From Frondihabitans sp. Leaf304 (GTDB taxonomy: Bacteria > Actinomycetota > Actinomycetes > Actinomycetales > Microbacteriaceae): a stretch of 64,000 bases of DNA. The stretch covers positions 65,822-129,821 of the forward strand of contig NZ_LMNV01000003.1 of assembly GCF_001423105.1 (NCBI RefSeq), given 5' to 3'. Shown here piece by piece: positions 25,325-33,722 of the stretch (positions are counted from its first letter, which is position 1; each line of letters begins with the position of its first letter). The position numbers and the translations under genes were made by a program. Below the pieces are notes generated by a model. It saw nothing but the letters and a program-made list of their open reading frames with translations. It ran no database searches and was not told the DNA's origin.

Positions 25325-27499
25325 CTAGCGACGACGCTGCGGCGCAGCCTTCCGCGCCGACGGAGACGCCGAGAGCGCCTCGGTCAGCAGCGCGACGAGG
25401 GCGCCGAGCTGGATGTCGGACGACGCCACGATCTCGGAGTCGTCGCCGTCGAGGGCGCGGGCTGCGAGGCCGGCCTTCGAGTCGATGAGCTCGGCGATCT
25501 TGGTGTCGATCGTCTGGGCGGCGATGACGCGCCAGGCGGTGACGGGCTCCTCCTGGCCGATGCGGTGCACGCGGTCGATGGCCTGAGTCTGCTCGGCGTC
25601 GGTCCAGGAGAGCTCGGCGAGCACCACGTTGGAGGCGACCTGGAGGTTCAGGCCGACGCCCGCCGCGGTGAGCGAGCAGACGACGATCGAGACGGAGGGA
25701 TCGTTGACGAACGCGTCGATGTTTTTCTGGCGGACGCTCGGCGTCTGGTCGCCGCGGATCGACGCGAACTTGATGTCGCGCTTGGCGAACGTCTCGGAGG
25801 CGGTGTCCATCACGTCGATGTGCTTCGCGAAGAACACCACCTTGCCGACGTTGCGGGCCAGCTGCGCCGTGTAGTCGGCGGCGAGGCCGGCCTTGGCCTG
25901 GCCGATGCGGCGGACCATGCTGAACACGTTCTCGCCGGTCTTGGCGCCGTCGCCGTCTTCGAGCTCCCACTTGGCGACCTGGCGCACCAGGTCGTGGTCG
26001 ATGCCCTCGACGCGCACTCCGGAGGTGCGGGTGGCGAGAGCCGTCTGGTAGCGGGTGACGAGCTTCTTGGCGAGCTCGCGCTCGGCCTCGCGGATGGAGC
26101 GGCCCACCTCGTCGTCGAGCTCGACGGGGAGGTCGGCGATGCGGCGGGCGGGGATGTCGGCCGCGACGTCGACCTTGCGGCGGCGGACGATGCCGAGGTC
26201 GATCACCGAGGAGCGCGCCGAAGCGAAGAATCCGGGCTCGGCCGGGGTGAGGCCGGTCTCTTCGAGGGCCTCCATCAGCTCGGGGCCGGGCTTCTTGTCG
26301 TCGATCCAGCCGAGGAACTGCCAGATCGCGCGGAAGTCTTCGATGTCGTTGATGAGGGGCGTGCCGGTCAGCGCCATGAGGAGAGGATGAGCGGTGCGGG
26401 CGCGGATCCTTGAGGCGAGCTGGAGCACGTTGCGCGAACGCTGCGAGTCTTTGTTTTTGATGAAGTGCGCCTCGTCGACGACCATGCCGCGGAACCCGAG
26501 GTCGCCGAGCCAGCCGACGTGGCGGTCGAGCACCTCGTAGTTGACGATGACGATGTCGGCGAAGCCGTCGATGGTGTCGCCGTCGCCGTGGATGACAGTG
26601 GCGGTGCGATGTGGCGTCCACAGCCCGACCTCGCGGGCCCAGTTCGTCTTGACGACGTTGGGCACCACCACGAGCAGAGGGTAGGCGTCGGCGGCCTGCG
26701 CGGCGAGCAGCGACTGCGCGGTCTTGCCGAGGCCGGGCTCGTCGGCGAGGAGGAACGTGCGGTGGCCCTCGGCCGCGGCCTGCACGACCTGCGCCTGGTG
26801 ACGCATCATCTCGGTACCGCCGGGGGCGCGGAGGGTGGAGGGCTCGGGGAGCTCCATGCACGCGGAGGCCCCGCCGGCGCCGTACTCGAACGACTTGAAG
26901 AGCGGACCGAAGAGCTCCCAGTTGGCCAGGCGGCGCGGGTGCACCTCTTTGACCTCGGCGAGCGCGAAGTCGGGCGCGAGGAACGGGTTGGCGAGCTGCC
27001 GGGAGACGATCGACTGCGGCACGACCTGGCGCTCGGTGGCGACGCGCGCGACCGGTGCCTCGGTGGTGATGATCAGGTCGTCGGGGCTGAGCTCGACGCC
27101 GGCGGCGATGAGCATGTCGCGCTTGAGCGACTTGGCCGTGTCGGAGACCACGGCCTCCTCGGCGAGAAGGGCGATGAGCGACGTGTCGCGGGCCGCGGCC
27201 TTGGCGAGGATCGTCGCGACGCCGTCGAGCCGCTTGAGCTGCTCAACTCGGTCGGCGTCGGTGACCGTCTTGTCGGCTTTGACGCGGGCGCGCTCTTCGC
27301 GCATGAGCAGCGCGACCACCTGGAACTTCGTGCGGACCGAGGGCTTGACGGGGCCGCGCTGGGCGGCGGCCTCGACCTCGCGCACGGCCTTCGCCAGCAC
27401 CGGGATGATGCCGTCGTTGTCGAGATCGCGGACGCGACGGTGGTTCGAACGGGAGGCGGTTCGTGTACCGCCGGACTGGCGCTGGCCTGGTCGAGCCAA
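25325..27499 (-). CDS. SNF2-family DEAD/DEAH helicase
   Basis: A 724-residue Swi2/Snf2-type ATPase. An N-terminal region of about 230 residues of unknown fold is followed by motif I LADEPGLGKTAQSLL, motif II VVDEAHFIKNK, motif III LMALTGTPLIND, and in the C-terminal lobe QAIDRVHRIGQEEPV (motif VI). Such proteins translocate on double-stranded DNA and remodel protein-DNA complexes. The TTG at 27499 is preferred because AGGAGGAG precedes it; the frame runs on upstream to 27964 but there it overlaps non-coding sequence and the next gene. The C-terminus is rich in alanine, arginine and lysine. Converges on the AbiEi-like gene. Confidence 0.9.
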   Translation of the reverse strand: MARPGQRQSGGTRTASRSNHRRVRDLDNDGIIPVLAKAVREVEAAAQRGPVKPSVRTKFQVVALLMREERARVKADKTVTDADRVEQLKRLDGVATILAKAAARDTSLIALLAEEAVVSDTAKSLKRDMLIAAGVELSPDDLIITTEAPVARVATERQVVPQSIVSRQLANPFLAPDFALAEVKEVHPRRLANWELFGPLFKSFEYGAGGASACMELPEPSTLRAPGGTEMMRHQAQVVQAAAEGHRTFLLADEPGLGKTAQSLLAAQAADAYPLLVVVPNVVKTNWAREVGLWTPHRTATVIHGDGDTIDGFADIVIVNYEVLDRHVGWLGDLGFRGMVVDEAHFIKNKDSQRSRNVLQLASRIRARTAHPLLMALTGTPLINDIEDFRAIWQFLGWIDDKKPGPELMEALEETGLTPAEPGFFASARSSVIDLGIVRRRKVDVAADIPARRIADLPVELDDEVGRSIREAERELAKKLVTRYQTALATRTSGVRVEGIDHDLVRQVAKWELEDGDGAKTGENVFSMVRRIGQAKAGLAADYTAQLARNVGKVVFFAKHIDVMDTASETFAKRDIKFASIRGDQTPSVRQKNIDAFVNDPSVSIVVCSLTAAGVGLNLQVASNVVLAELSWTDAEQTQAIDRVHRIGQEEPVTAWRVIAAQTIDTKIAELIDSKAGLAARALDGDDSEIVASSDIQLGALVALLTEALSASPSARKAAPQRRR

Positions 27500-27822
27500 G
27501 GCTCCTCCTAATGGCAACCCGCGGTTCAGTGGCCGGGGTGTGGTGTCGGCAGACGGCAGAAACGCCGATGCGGACGATGTCGAGGGACTGCTTCGGGACC
27601 GGCATTCGGTGACGACCCCGGGTGTGCGGAGGACAGGAGAAGGAGACCCCCGTCGGACTCGCATCCGGATCGGATGCGGTGACCACGCGACGCTTGCGTC
27701 GCGACCCGCTTGCACTGCATCAGACGAACGACGGCGCTGATAGCGGCCCCTCGCGACTCGGTGCAGGGCACAGTTTACGCCCGCGACGCCGCCGGTTGCC
27801 ACCACGGCCCTCCTCGGGCGTG
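27500..27822. other. Intergenic region with two tandem hairpins
   Basis: About 320 bases between two minus-strand genes. It holds the helicase gene's Shine-Dalgarno, no supported ORF, and two adjacent hairpins about 120-160 bases after the stop of the Rieske-type oxidoreductase gene. Confidence 0.6.
27661..27703 (-). terminator. Tandem hairpins downstream of the FAD-Rieske gene
   Basis: GCATCCG-GAT-CGGATGC (27661-27677) and CGCGACGC-TT-GCGTCGCG (27686-27703). Both arm pairs are perfect. They may end transcription of the oxidoreductase gene; no T-run follows, so the terminator call is tentative. Confidence 0.45.
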
Positions 27823-29304
27823 TCAGGCGTCGCGGCGCCGCAGGCCCCGAGTCGTCGGCCCCTCGATGACGGTGCCGTCCGGGCGGAACCTCGACCCGTG
27901 CAGCGGGCAGTCCCAGGTGAGCTCCTGGTCGTTCCAGGCGACCACCCCGCCGAGGTGCGGGCACACTGCCGAGAGCGAGCAGGTCTCTCCGTCGACGGTG
28001 GAGCGAGCGACGGGCGCGAGCGCCTCGGATCCTACGCGACCGCGCCCCTCGGGCGGTGTTTCGCCCGGCTGCAAAGGATTGGTGAGAGCCCTCGTCCAGC
28101 TACGGGCGAACCACCAGGCGACCGCGAGATTCTCGCCGAGGCCGGCACCGATCGCGACTGGGGTGGTGACGCGGTGATGGATGGTCTTCATCCAGTCGGA
28201 GTTGTCTCCGACGACATCGGAGACAAGCATGCGTGCCGCCGAGATCGCGTTCGTCATGCCCCACGAGTCGTAGCCGGTCGCGAGATAGATGCGGCCACGG
28301 CCTCGCGGCAGGTAACCGACGAAGGGCACGCCGTGCGGGGTGGCGTAGTCCTGCCCGCTCCACACGCGTCGCATGCGCGCGGTGGGCCAGTGCATGCCCG
28401 CCCAGTCGTGGAGGTCGCGGGCGAGGACGGCCTCCGAAGCTGCTCGCCCCACCCCGTGCTCGTTGCCGGCCACGAGCAGCTGACCGCGGTGGCTCCGCAC
28501 CGACCGCCCGGGGTCGTCGACCGAGGTGTACATGGCCTCGGGCAGATCGTTCTCGGGCACGTCGGAGAGGACGAGCCCGAGCGACCGGCGCGGCGAGAGC
28601 TTGGCGAAGTAGAGGCCACGATCGAGGATCGGCGCCCCCGTCGTGAGGTGCACTCGCTCGGAGCGGACCTCGCCGAGCTCCGTGTGCGTCGTCGCCGGGT
28701 CGCCCGCGTGGACTCCCGTCACGCGGACGTTCTCGACCACCACTCCCCCGAACGCCCGCACATCGGCGGTGAGGGCGGCGAGAAGCTCGAGCGGGTCGAC
28801 CTGCGCCTGGTCGCGAAGCTGGACCGCCCCGATGGTCGCGAACGGCACGTCGAGATCCACTGTCTTGACGAGGTCGAGGCCGGCCGCGCGACCGACGAGG
28901 TACTCCCCGTCGACCCGGGCGAGCCCGCGTCGCGTCGTTGCGAAAGTGAAGGCGTCGCGGCGCTCCAGATCGACTCCGGCTTCGTCGGCGTAGTCGATGA
29001 GCCAGTCGAAGGCCTCGCGATTGCCTTGCACGGACGCGTCGACTACGCCCTGATAGGTGCGCCGGTGGATCTTCTGCAGCTGCGCCCCCTGCAGCACGCT
29101 CACCATGGCGGCCGAGCTGCCCGCGACGAGCCCTCCGATGTGCCCCGCCTCCAGCACGGCGACGGTATGCCCACGACGGGCGAACAGCAGGGCCGTCACC
29201 AGCCCCGTCAACCCGCCGCCCACGATCACGTCGTCGTATGTGGCCAGCGGCTCGAACTCGTCGGTGGGAATGGAGCGGACCGTGTCGAGCCGGGGCGGGG
29301 TCAT
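27823..29304 (-). CDS. FAD-dependent oxidoreductase fused to a Rieske [2Fe-2S] domain
   Basis: A 493-residue two-domain enzyme. The DAO-type FAD domain opens with VIVGGGLTGLVTALLFARRG (dinucleotide-binding GxGxxG, here GGGLTG) and fills about residues 1-400; YLATGYDSWGMTNAISAARM is the closing FAD motif. The C-terminal Rieske domain has AVCPHLGGVV and WDCPLHGSRF, giving the Cys-x-His and Cys-x-x-His ligands. The fused form suggests electrons move between flavin and iron-sulfur cluster in one chain. Substrate unknown. The ATG at 29304 has GGAGGACGA as Shine-Dalgarno. The neighbour upstream is a phosphotransferase. Confidence 0.9.
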   Translation of the reverse strand: MTPPRLDTVRSIPTDEFEPLATYDDVIVGGGLTGLVTALLFARRGHTVAVLEAGHIGGLVAGSSAAMVSVLQGAQLQKIHRRTYQGVVDASVQGNREAFDWLIDYADEAGVDLERRDAFTFATTRRGLARVDGEYLVGRAAGLDLVKTVDLDVPFATIGAVQLRDQAQVDPLELLAALTADVRAFGGVVVENVRVTGVHAGDPATTHTELGEVRSERVHLTTGAPILDRGLYFAKLSPRRSLGLVLSDVPENDLPEAMYTSVDDPGRSVRSHRGQLLVAGNEHGVGRAASEAVLARDLHDWAGMHWPTARMRRVWSGQDYATPHGVPFVGYLPRGRGRIYLATGYDSWGMTNAISAARMLVSDVVGDNSDWMKTIHHRVTTPVAIGAGLGENLAVAWWFARSWTRALTNPLQPGETPPEGRGRVGSEALAPVARSTVDGETCSLSAVCPHLGGVVAWNDQELTWDCPLHGSRFRPDGTVIEGPTTRGLRRRDA

Positions 29305-29320
29305 TCGTCCTCCGAGAGGG

Positions 29321-30604
29321 TCAGGGGTGCAGGTGCACGGTGCCCACGCTAGGCCCGTCGAGAGCGGCCGGTTCGGCGTGTTCGGCCGGACGAGGCCAGA
29401 GCGCCCCCTCGGCCGCGTCGATCAGCTGCAGCGCTTTCTCACGGCCGACCGGTGTTCCGAGTGTCGCCTGGCCGCCGGCGTGGGCCAGAAGCTGCGACGC
29501 GATGGTCGGCGGGAGCCGATCGGCCCATTCCGGGTGAAGGGCGACCCACTCGTCGGCGACGGCGTCGGCGATCTTCTCGCACGCGCGGGCCTCGGCCTGA
29601 TCGCCGTTGCCCCGGTGCCACTGGGCGGTGACGACGAGATGCGCGACGAGGGCGCCGGCATCGCGCGCCGGATGCCCGAGCCCCGCCGTGTCGATGTCGA
29701 GGAGGCCGGTGACGACGCCGACATCGACCGCGTCGACGAAGAGCTGCTCGAGGTGCAGGTCGCCGTGAACGACACGCAGCTCCCCTTTCGGCCAGCGACT
29801 GACGCGCGCCTCGATCTCGTCATAGATGCCGTGGATCATCGACGCCCGGTCGGGGAGCGACTCGGTCAGGCTGCGCCGGTGCCAGGAGCCGTTCTCGAGG
29901 GCATCCGCCTGCGCGTGCTGGGTCAGACCCACCCGCGAGACGGCTTCGGCGAGCGCCACGACCCCCGACACGAAGCCGGTGCTCGCGGCGAGGCCCAGCA
30001 CGCGCGTGCCGGCGGGAACGCCCGCGACCCTCTGCAGCACGAGCAGTCCGTCGGCCTGGGCGGCGATCACGATCGGCACCGGCAGCCCCGCCTGAGCGAA
30101 AGCCCGATGCTGCGCGGCGATCGGCTCGGCCCGTGTCGGCCGCACCACCTTGATGAACAGGGTCGCCTCGGGGCTCTCGACTTTGATCACGGCGCGTTTA
30201 CCCGGGCGGTAGGCGGCGACGGTCAGTGTCGGTGAGCTGATGGGGACCCCGATCCGGGCCAGGAGGTCGACGACCCGGTCGGGGTAGGTGACGCTCGCGA
30301 GAGCGGGGAGCGCAGGATCCGACGGGTAGGCCCACACACGCACCGGCGAGCCGGTCGCGGGGTCGCTCACGACGCTGCCTCCCTCGCGCGCGCCGGCTTC
30401 GACGGAGGCGGGGTCGGTGTCGATGAAGGTCAGGACGGTCGACGACGTGCCGTCGGCGTCGAGGGTGTCGACCTCGTACCCGAAGAGGTAGCCGCCGCCC
30501 GAGGGCTCGACCGAGTGCGGACGGAACGACAGCACTCGCGCCCCGCTGCCGCGGAAGGCCGCGGGCAGAATTTCGGCGGAATTGGGCCACACACCGTCAG
30601 TCAA
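29321..30604 (-). CDS. Phosphotransferase (APH/ChoK kinase-like) family protein
   Basis: A 427-residue protein with a protein-kinase-like APH fold. The catalytic loop is LRVVHGDLHLEQLFVD and the metal motif GLLDIDTAGLGHPARD; the ATP-binding lysine is probably in KRAVIKVESPEATLFIKVV. The family includes small-molecule kinases for aminoglycosides, choline, homoserine and sugars, so the substrate is not clear. The frame begins with TTG at 30604 (GGGAA upstream); a GTG at 30592 is an alternative. Sixteen bases separate it from the FAD-Rieske gene, so they probably share a transcript. Confidence 0.85.
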   Translation of the reverse strand: MTDGVWPNSAEILPAAFRGSGARVLSFRPHSVEPSGGGYLFGYEVDTLDADGTSSTVLTFIDTDPASVEAGAREGGSVVSDPATGSPVRVWAYPSDPALPALASVTYPDRVVDLLARIGVPISSPTLTVAAYRPGKRAVIKVESPEATLFIKVVRPTRAEPIAAQHRAFAQAGLPVPIVIAAQADGLLVLQRVAGVPAGTRVLGLAASTGFVSGVVALAEAVSRVGLTQHAQADALENGSWHRRSLTESLPDRASMIHGIYDEIEARVSRWPKGELRVVHGDLHLEQLFVDAVDVGVVTGLLDIDTAGLGHPARDAGALVAHLVVTAQWHRGNGDQAEARACEKIADAVADEWVALHPEWADRLPPTIASQLLAHAGGQATLGTPVGREKALQLIDAAEGALWPRPAEHAEPAALDGPSVGTVHLHP

Positions 30605-30671
30605 CTAGTTTCCCGACAGTTCGTCACGGATACGGGCGGATGCGGCGCGCCGCGGCCATACCGTCCGGCCG

Positions 30672-30677
30672 TACCCT
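30672..30677 (+). promoter_or_regulatory. TACCCT -10 box of the FUSC-like gene
   Basis: TACCCT, seven bases, GTG at 30685. It supports the GTG over the ATG at 30640, which would place this box inside the coding sequence. Confidence 0.6.
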
Positions 30678-30684
30678 TGACCCC

Positions 30685-31752
30685 GTGGCCCCCACCCCGA
30701 GCAGACTCGTCGCGCGGCTCCGCCAGCCGTCGAGACTGCCGCTGCTGCAGGTGGTCAAGACGTCTCTCGCCGTGGTGGTCTCCTGGATCCTCTGCTTTGT
30801 GATCCTCGACCAGGCGCTGCCGATCTTCGGCGCGATCGCCGCGCTGCTGGTCGTGCAGCCGAGCATCAACCAGTCGTTCGGCCGTGGCCTCGAACGGAGC
30901 GCGGGCGTCGTGATGGGCGTCGCGCTCGCCTACGGGGTCGGTGCCCTCTTCGGTCACGACCAGACCTGGATCGTGCTGGTCGCGGTGATCCTGGCACTGC
31001 TGCTGGCCTGGGTGGTGCGGCTCACGCCGACGTCGTCGACCCAGGTGCCCATCTCGGCGATGCTCGTGCTGTCGGTCGGCGTCGTCACTCCGGGCTATGC
31101 GTTTGATCGAATCATCGAGACGGTGATCGGCGCGGTGATCGCGCTCTTAGTCAACGCACTCATCGTGCCGCCGGTGCTGCTCGGCCCCGCGCACCTCGCG
31201 CTCGGGCGGCTCGCTCGCGACCTGGGAGCGGCTCTCGACTCGCTGGCCTCGGCTCTCGAGACGCCGACCTCCCGCATCGACCTCGATGCGGCACTGACCC
31301 GCGCCCGTGCGCTGCGCGACCTGCAAGCGCGGGCGGCGGCGGGGGTCACGACGGGCGAGGAGAGCCTCACTCTGAACCCGCGGGCGAAGCGGCAGCGGCG
31401 GATCCTCGAGGCCGATCGCGCGCTGCTCGGCACCCTCTCGAACCTGGTGCACCGCGTGGTCGCCATGACCCGGTCGCTGCGCGACAACTACGACCCCGAC
31501 CTGGTCGACGACGACGTGGTGGCCGGGATCGCCGATGAGCTGAGGCGGGCGGCCCATGACGTGCGACTGCTGGTGCACGACCGAGAAGAGAACGCGGCCT
31601 CAGGATCCGGCGGCACCGCGCCCGAGAGCGAGCTGCCGGCGCTGACCGCCCCGCTCCGGGTTCTGGCGCCCGACCCCGAGCACTGGATCCTGATCGGGTC
31701 TCTGCTCGAAGACCTGCGGCGGGTGCGCGAGGAGCTCGTCGGCGAGAAGTAG
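30685..31752 (+). CDS. FUSC family / aromatic acid exporter-like protein
   Basis: A 355-residue membrane protein. Six helices fill residues 20-170 (for example VVKTSLAVVVSWILCFVILD, ALPIFGAIAALLVVQPSINQ and TWIVLVAVILALLLAWVVRL), with the FUSC-type motif QPSINQSFGRGLERSAGVVMG. The C-terminal half is cytoplasmic, helical and basic/acidic, as in DUF939/FUSC exporters linked to efflux of aromatic or other organic acids. Single gene; the neighbour to the right converges. Starts at GTG 30685 on leaderless grounds; a reading from 30640 adds 15 residues. Confidence 0.85.
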   Translation: MAPTPSRLVARLRQPSRLPLLQVVKTSLAVVVSWILCFVILDQALPIFGAIAALLVVQPSINQSFGRGLERSAGVVMGVALAYGVGALFGHDQTWIVLVAVILALLLAWVVRLTPTSSTQVPISAMLVLSVGVVTPGYAFDRIIETVIGAVIALLVNALIVPPVLLGPAHLALGRLARDLGAALDSLASALETPTSRIDLDAALTRARALRDLQARAAAGVTTGEESLTLNPRAKRQRRILEADRALLGTLSNLVHRVVAMTRSLRDNYDPDLVDDDVVAGIADELRRAAHDVRLLVHDREENAASGSGGTAPESELPALTAPLRVLAPDPEHWILIGSLLEDLRRVREELVGEK

Positions 31753-31812
31753 CGGCGTGTGGGCGGGCCGTCGGCCTACGAGCTGGGCCATTCCGTGTCG
31801 ATAGGCCCCGGA

Positions 31813-32553
31813 TTACGCCGAATTCGTCGGTTGAGGGCTCGCCGGGCCCGCCGTGGCCAGCGCCGCGAGCACCGCCGCCCGCCCCGCCGCGTGCCCGAGC
31901 AGCTGGAAGTGCCCGTCGATCGGCACGCGGACGTTGCGTGCCCCCGGCAAGTAGCTGCCCTCGGGCACGTGCCCGTCGAAGTCGGCGTAGACGGAGGTGA
32001 TGCGGGCGTTGACGTCGACGAGGCCGCTGAGCCGGGCGAGCGCGGGGTCTGACGGGAGAAAGGGACGGAAGCCCGAGGTGGGTACGAAGCGCGCCATCCG
32101 GGATCCTGAGAACGGACTGTTCACGGCGACCATGCGATCGATGCGACCGCCCCGATCGGTGTCGAGCATCATCGTCTTGCCGATGATGCCGCCCTTGCTG
32201 TGGGCCAGGATCAGCACGCCCCGGAGGTCGTGCGCGTCGAGGATCGCCTGAGCCGTGAGCGCCGTGTCGGCGATCGGACGCCGATTGTGCGCGAGCCCGG
32301 GCACGACGACGACCGGGTGTCCGGCGTCGTTGAGAGCGTCGGCGAACCAGCGCAGCAGCCGCCACGACTCGTAGACGCCGGGCAGCAACAGAATCGGGGC
32401 GAGGTGGCCTTCGCGATAGCGCTTCGGCACAGACGCGTCGGTCAGCAGTGAACGCAGGTGGCTTCGGGTGACGAATTCGTAGTCGCGCGGCAGAAAGCGG
32501 AGATAGTGCAGGATCCCGCCGCGGCGCGCTCGATTCCGATCGTCTCGTTCCAC
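31813..32553 (-). CDS. Alpha/beta hydrolase (esterase/lipase-like)
   Basis: A 246-residue alpha/beta hydrolase. The nucleophile lies in LILAHSKGGIIGK; AHSKGG replaces the common GxSxG first glycine with alanine, as in several bacterial lipases. The oxyanion region APILLLPGVYESWRLLRW and the late VPIDGHFQLLGHAAG (catalytic histidine) complete the triad, with the acid probably in YADFDGHVPEG. No signal peptide. The GTG at 32553 follows a TACGCT box by seven bases. Substrate unknown. Confidence 0.85.
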   Translation of the reverse strand: MERDDRNRARRGGILHYLRFLPRDYEFVTRSHLRSLLTDASVPKRYREGHLAPILLLPGVYESWRLLRWFADALNDAGHPVVVVPGLAHNRRPIADTALTAQAILDAHDLRGVLILAHSKGGIIGKTMMLDTDRGGRIDRMVAVNSPFSGSRMARFVPTSGFRPFLPSDPALARLSGLVDVNARITSVYADFDGHVPEGSYLPGARNVRVPIDGHFQLLGHAAGRAAVLAALATAGPASPQPTNSA

Positions 32554-32560
32554 GCGGTTC

Positions 32561-32566
32561 AGCGTA
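32561..32566 (-). promoter_or_regulatory. TACGCT -10 box of the alpha/beta hydrolase gene
   Basis: On the minus strand TACGCT, seven bases, GTG at 32553. Confidence 0.6.
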
Positions 32567-32602
32567 GGCGACCCTGCCTCGCGTCGGCTCGTGCCGCCGG
32601 GG

Positions 32603-33013
32603 TCAGGGCCGATCGGCCCAGTCGACCGTGTTCACCCCGTCCAGGCCCTCGGCGATCATCTGGTCCCAGCGCGTGCACAGCGACGACCAGGTCGGCGGCC
32701 TGTCGGCTGCCGCGCGAAGCACCATGCAGGCCCAGCGCGAGTGCCCGGCTCGTGTTGCGGCGAAGGCGGCCTCGACCACGGCTCCCGTGACCTCGTCGAC
32801 CACGCGGACGCGGTGCGACATCGTCATGAGATCGATCAGGTCGAAGGCGTGGAAAGCCGAGACGAGGCTCTGCTCGAGTGTTCGCACGGTCGGCGGCAGC
32901 ACGGCTCCCCATGCCGATGACGCAGCCACCGGTGGTCTGGCGCGCGAGGCCGTCGACGTCTGTGCGGCAGCGGTGGCAACCGCACCGCGCTCCCCGGGTG
33001 TTCTTCCCATCAT
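32603..33013 (-). CDS. Rv3235-like hypothetical protein
   Basis: A 136-residue protein with a low-complexity N-terminus and a conserved-looking core, HRVRVVDEVTGAVVEAAFAA and GHSRWACMVLRAA, reminiscent of the actinobacterial Rv3235 family (small proteins usually encoded near secA). Function unknown. The ATG at 33013 (next codon also ATG) has GAGGGGG upstream. It is divergent from dps. It lies far from any secA gene in this window, so family assignment is tentative. Confidence 0.6.
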   Translation of the reverse strand: MMGRTPGERGAVATAAAQTSTASRARPPVAASSAWGAVLPPTVRTLEQSLVSAFHAFDLIDLMTMSHRVRVVDEVTGAVVEAAFAATRAGHSRWACMVLRAAADRPPTWSSLCTRWDQMIAEGLDGVNTVDWADRP

Positions 33014-33132
33014 GGTGCCCCCTCAGGCAATCAGGTGGTCGAAGAATACACCCCCAGGGGTACAGCCGCTGAGGCCGCAATGAAGGACGGGGACTACCGT
33101 TCACAACACCGTTCAACTCACGAGGAGGAACC

Positions 33133-33672
33133 ATGTTCCAAGGATCCGAAAAACTTCACGACAACCTTCAGAAGGTTCTGGTCGACCTGATCGAACTGCA
33201 CGTCCAGGGCAAGCAGGCTCACTGGAACCTGTTGGGTTCCAACTTCCGCGACCTGCACCTGCAGCTCGATGAAATCGTCGACGCCGCCCGCGGCTTCTCC
33301 GACGAGGTGGCCGAGCGCATGCGCGCCGTCTATCTGGTGCCCGACGGTCGCACGAGCACCGTCACCAAGAGCACGAGCCTGGCCGAGTTCCCGGCCGGCC
33401 CGGTCGAGACCACGGATGTCGTCGACCTCATCGTCGACCGCATGTATGCCGTCACCGACACCATGCGCACCGTGCACGACGACGTCGACGACGAAGACCC
33501 CACGACGGCCGACGTGCTGCACTCCGTTCTCGAGCGCCTCGAGCAGCTCGCCTGGATGACCGGCGCCGAGAACCGCCACCCCGAAAAAGACCAGCACTCG
33601 AAGGCGTCGCGCGAGCGCGACGACAAGGCCAACGAGGCCGGACTCGACCGCGTCGGAGCCGTCGCCAACTGA
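33133..33672 (+). CDS. dps: Dps-like DNA starvation/stationary phase protection protein
   Basis: A 179-residue ferritin-like protein that stores iron and shields DNA in oligomers. The helical core shows the inter-subunit ferroxidase motif: LHVQGKQAHWNLLGSNF, then LHLQLDEIVDAARGFSDEVA, with the expected His, Asp and Glu ligands. A hydrophilic C-terminal tail (KDQHSKASRERDDKANE) could contact DNA. The start has an excellent Shine-Dalgarno (GAGGAGGAACC). The FAD reductase gene starts 50 bases downstream and may be co-transcribed, which suggests a joint oxidative stress role. Confidence 0.95.
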   Translation: MFQGSEKLHDNLQKVLVDLIELHVQGKQAHWNLLGSNFRDLHLQLDEIVDAARGFSDEVAERMRAVYLVPDGRTSTVTKSTSLAEFPAGPVETTDVVDLIVDRMYAVTDTMRTVHDDVDDEDPTTADVLHSVLERLEQLAWMTGAENRHPEKDQHSKASRERDDKANEAGLDRVGAVAN

Positions 33673-33722
33673 CCCTGCGCCACGAGATCAGATTCACCGG
33701 AGCGACCTGAGGAGCACAGCCC

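Noticed and set aside
25299..26861. Second long minus-strand frame overlapping the SNF2 helicase
   Set aside because: Arginine/histidine-rich nonsense product; helicase motifs are in the other frame.
31753..31812. Palindrome between the FUSC and hydrolase genes
   Set aside because: Only GGCCTA/TAGGCC with a long loop is visible, too weak to call, although the genes converge.
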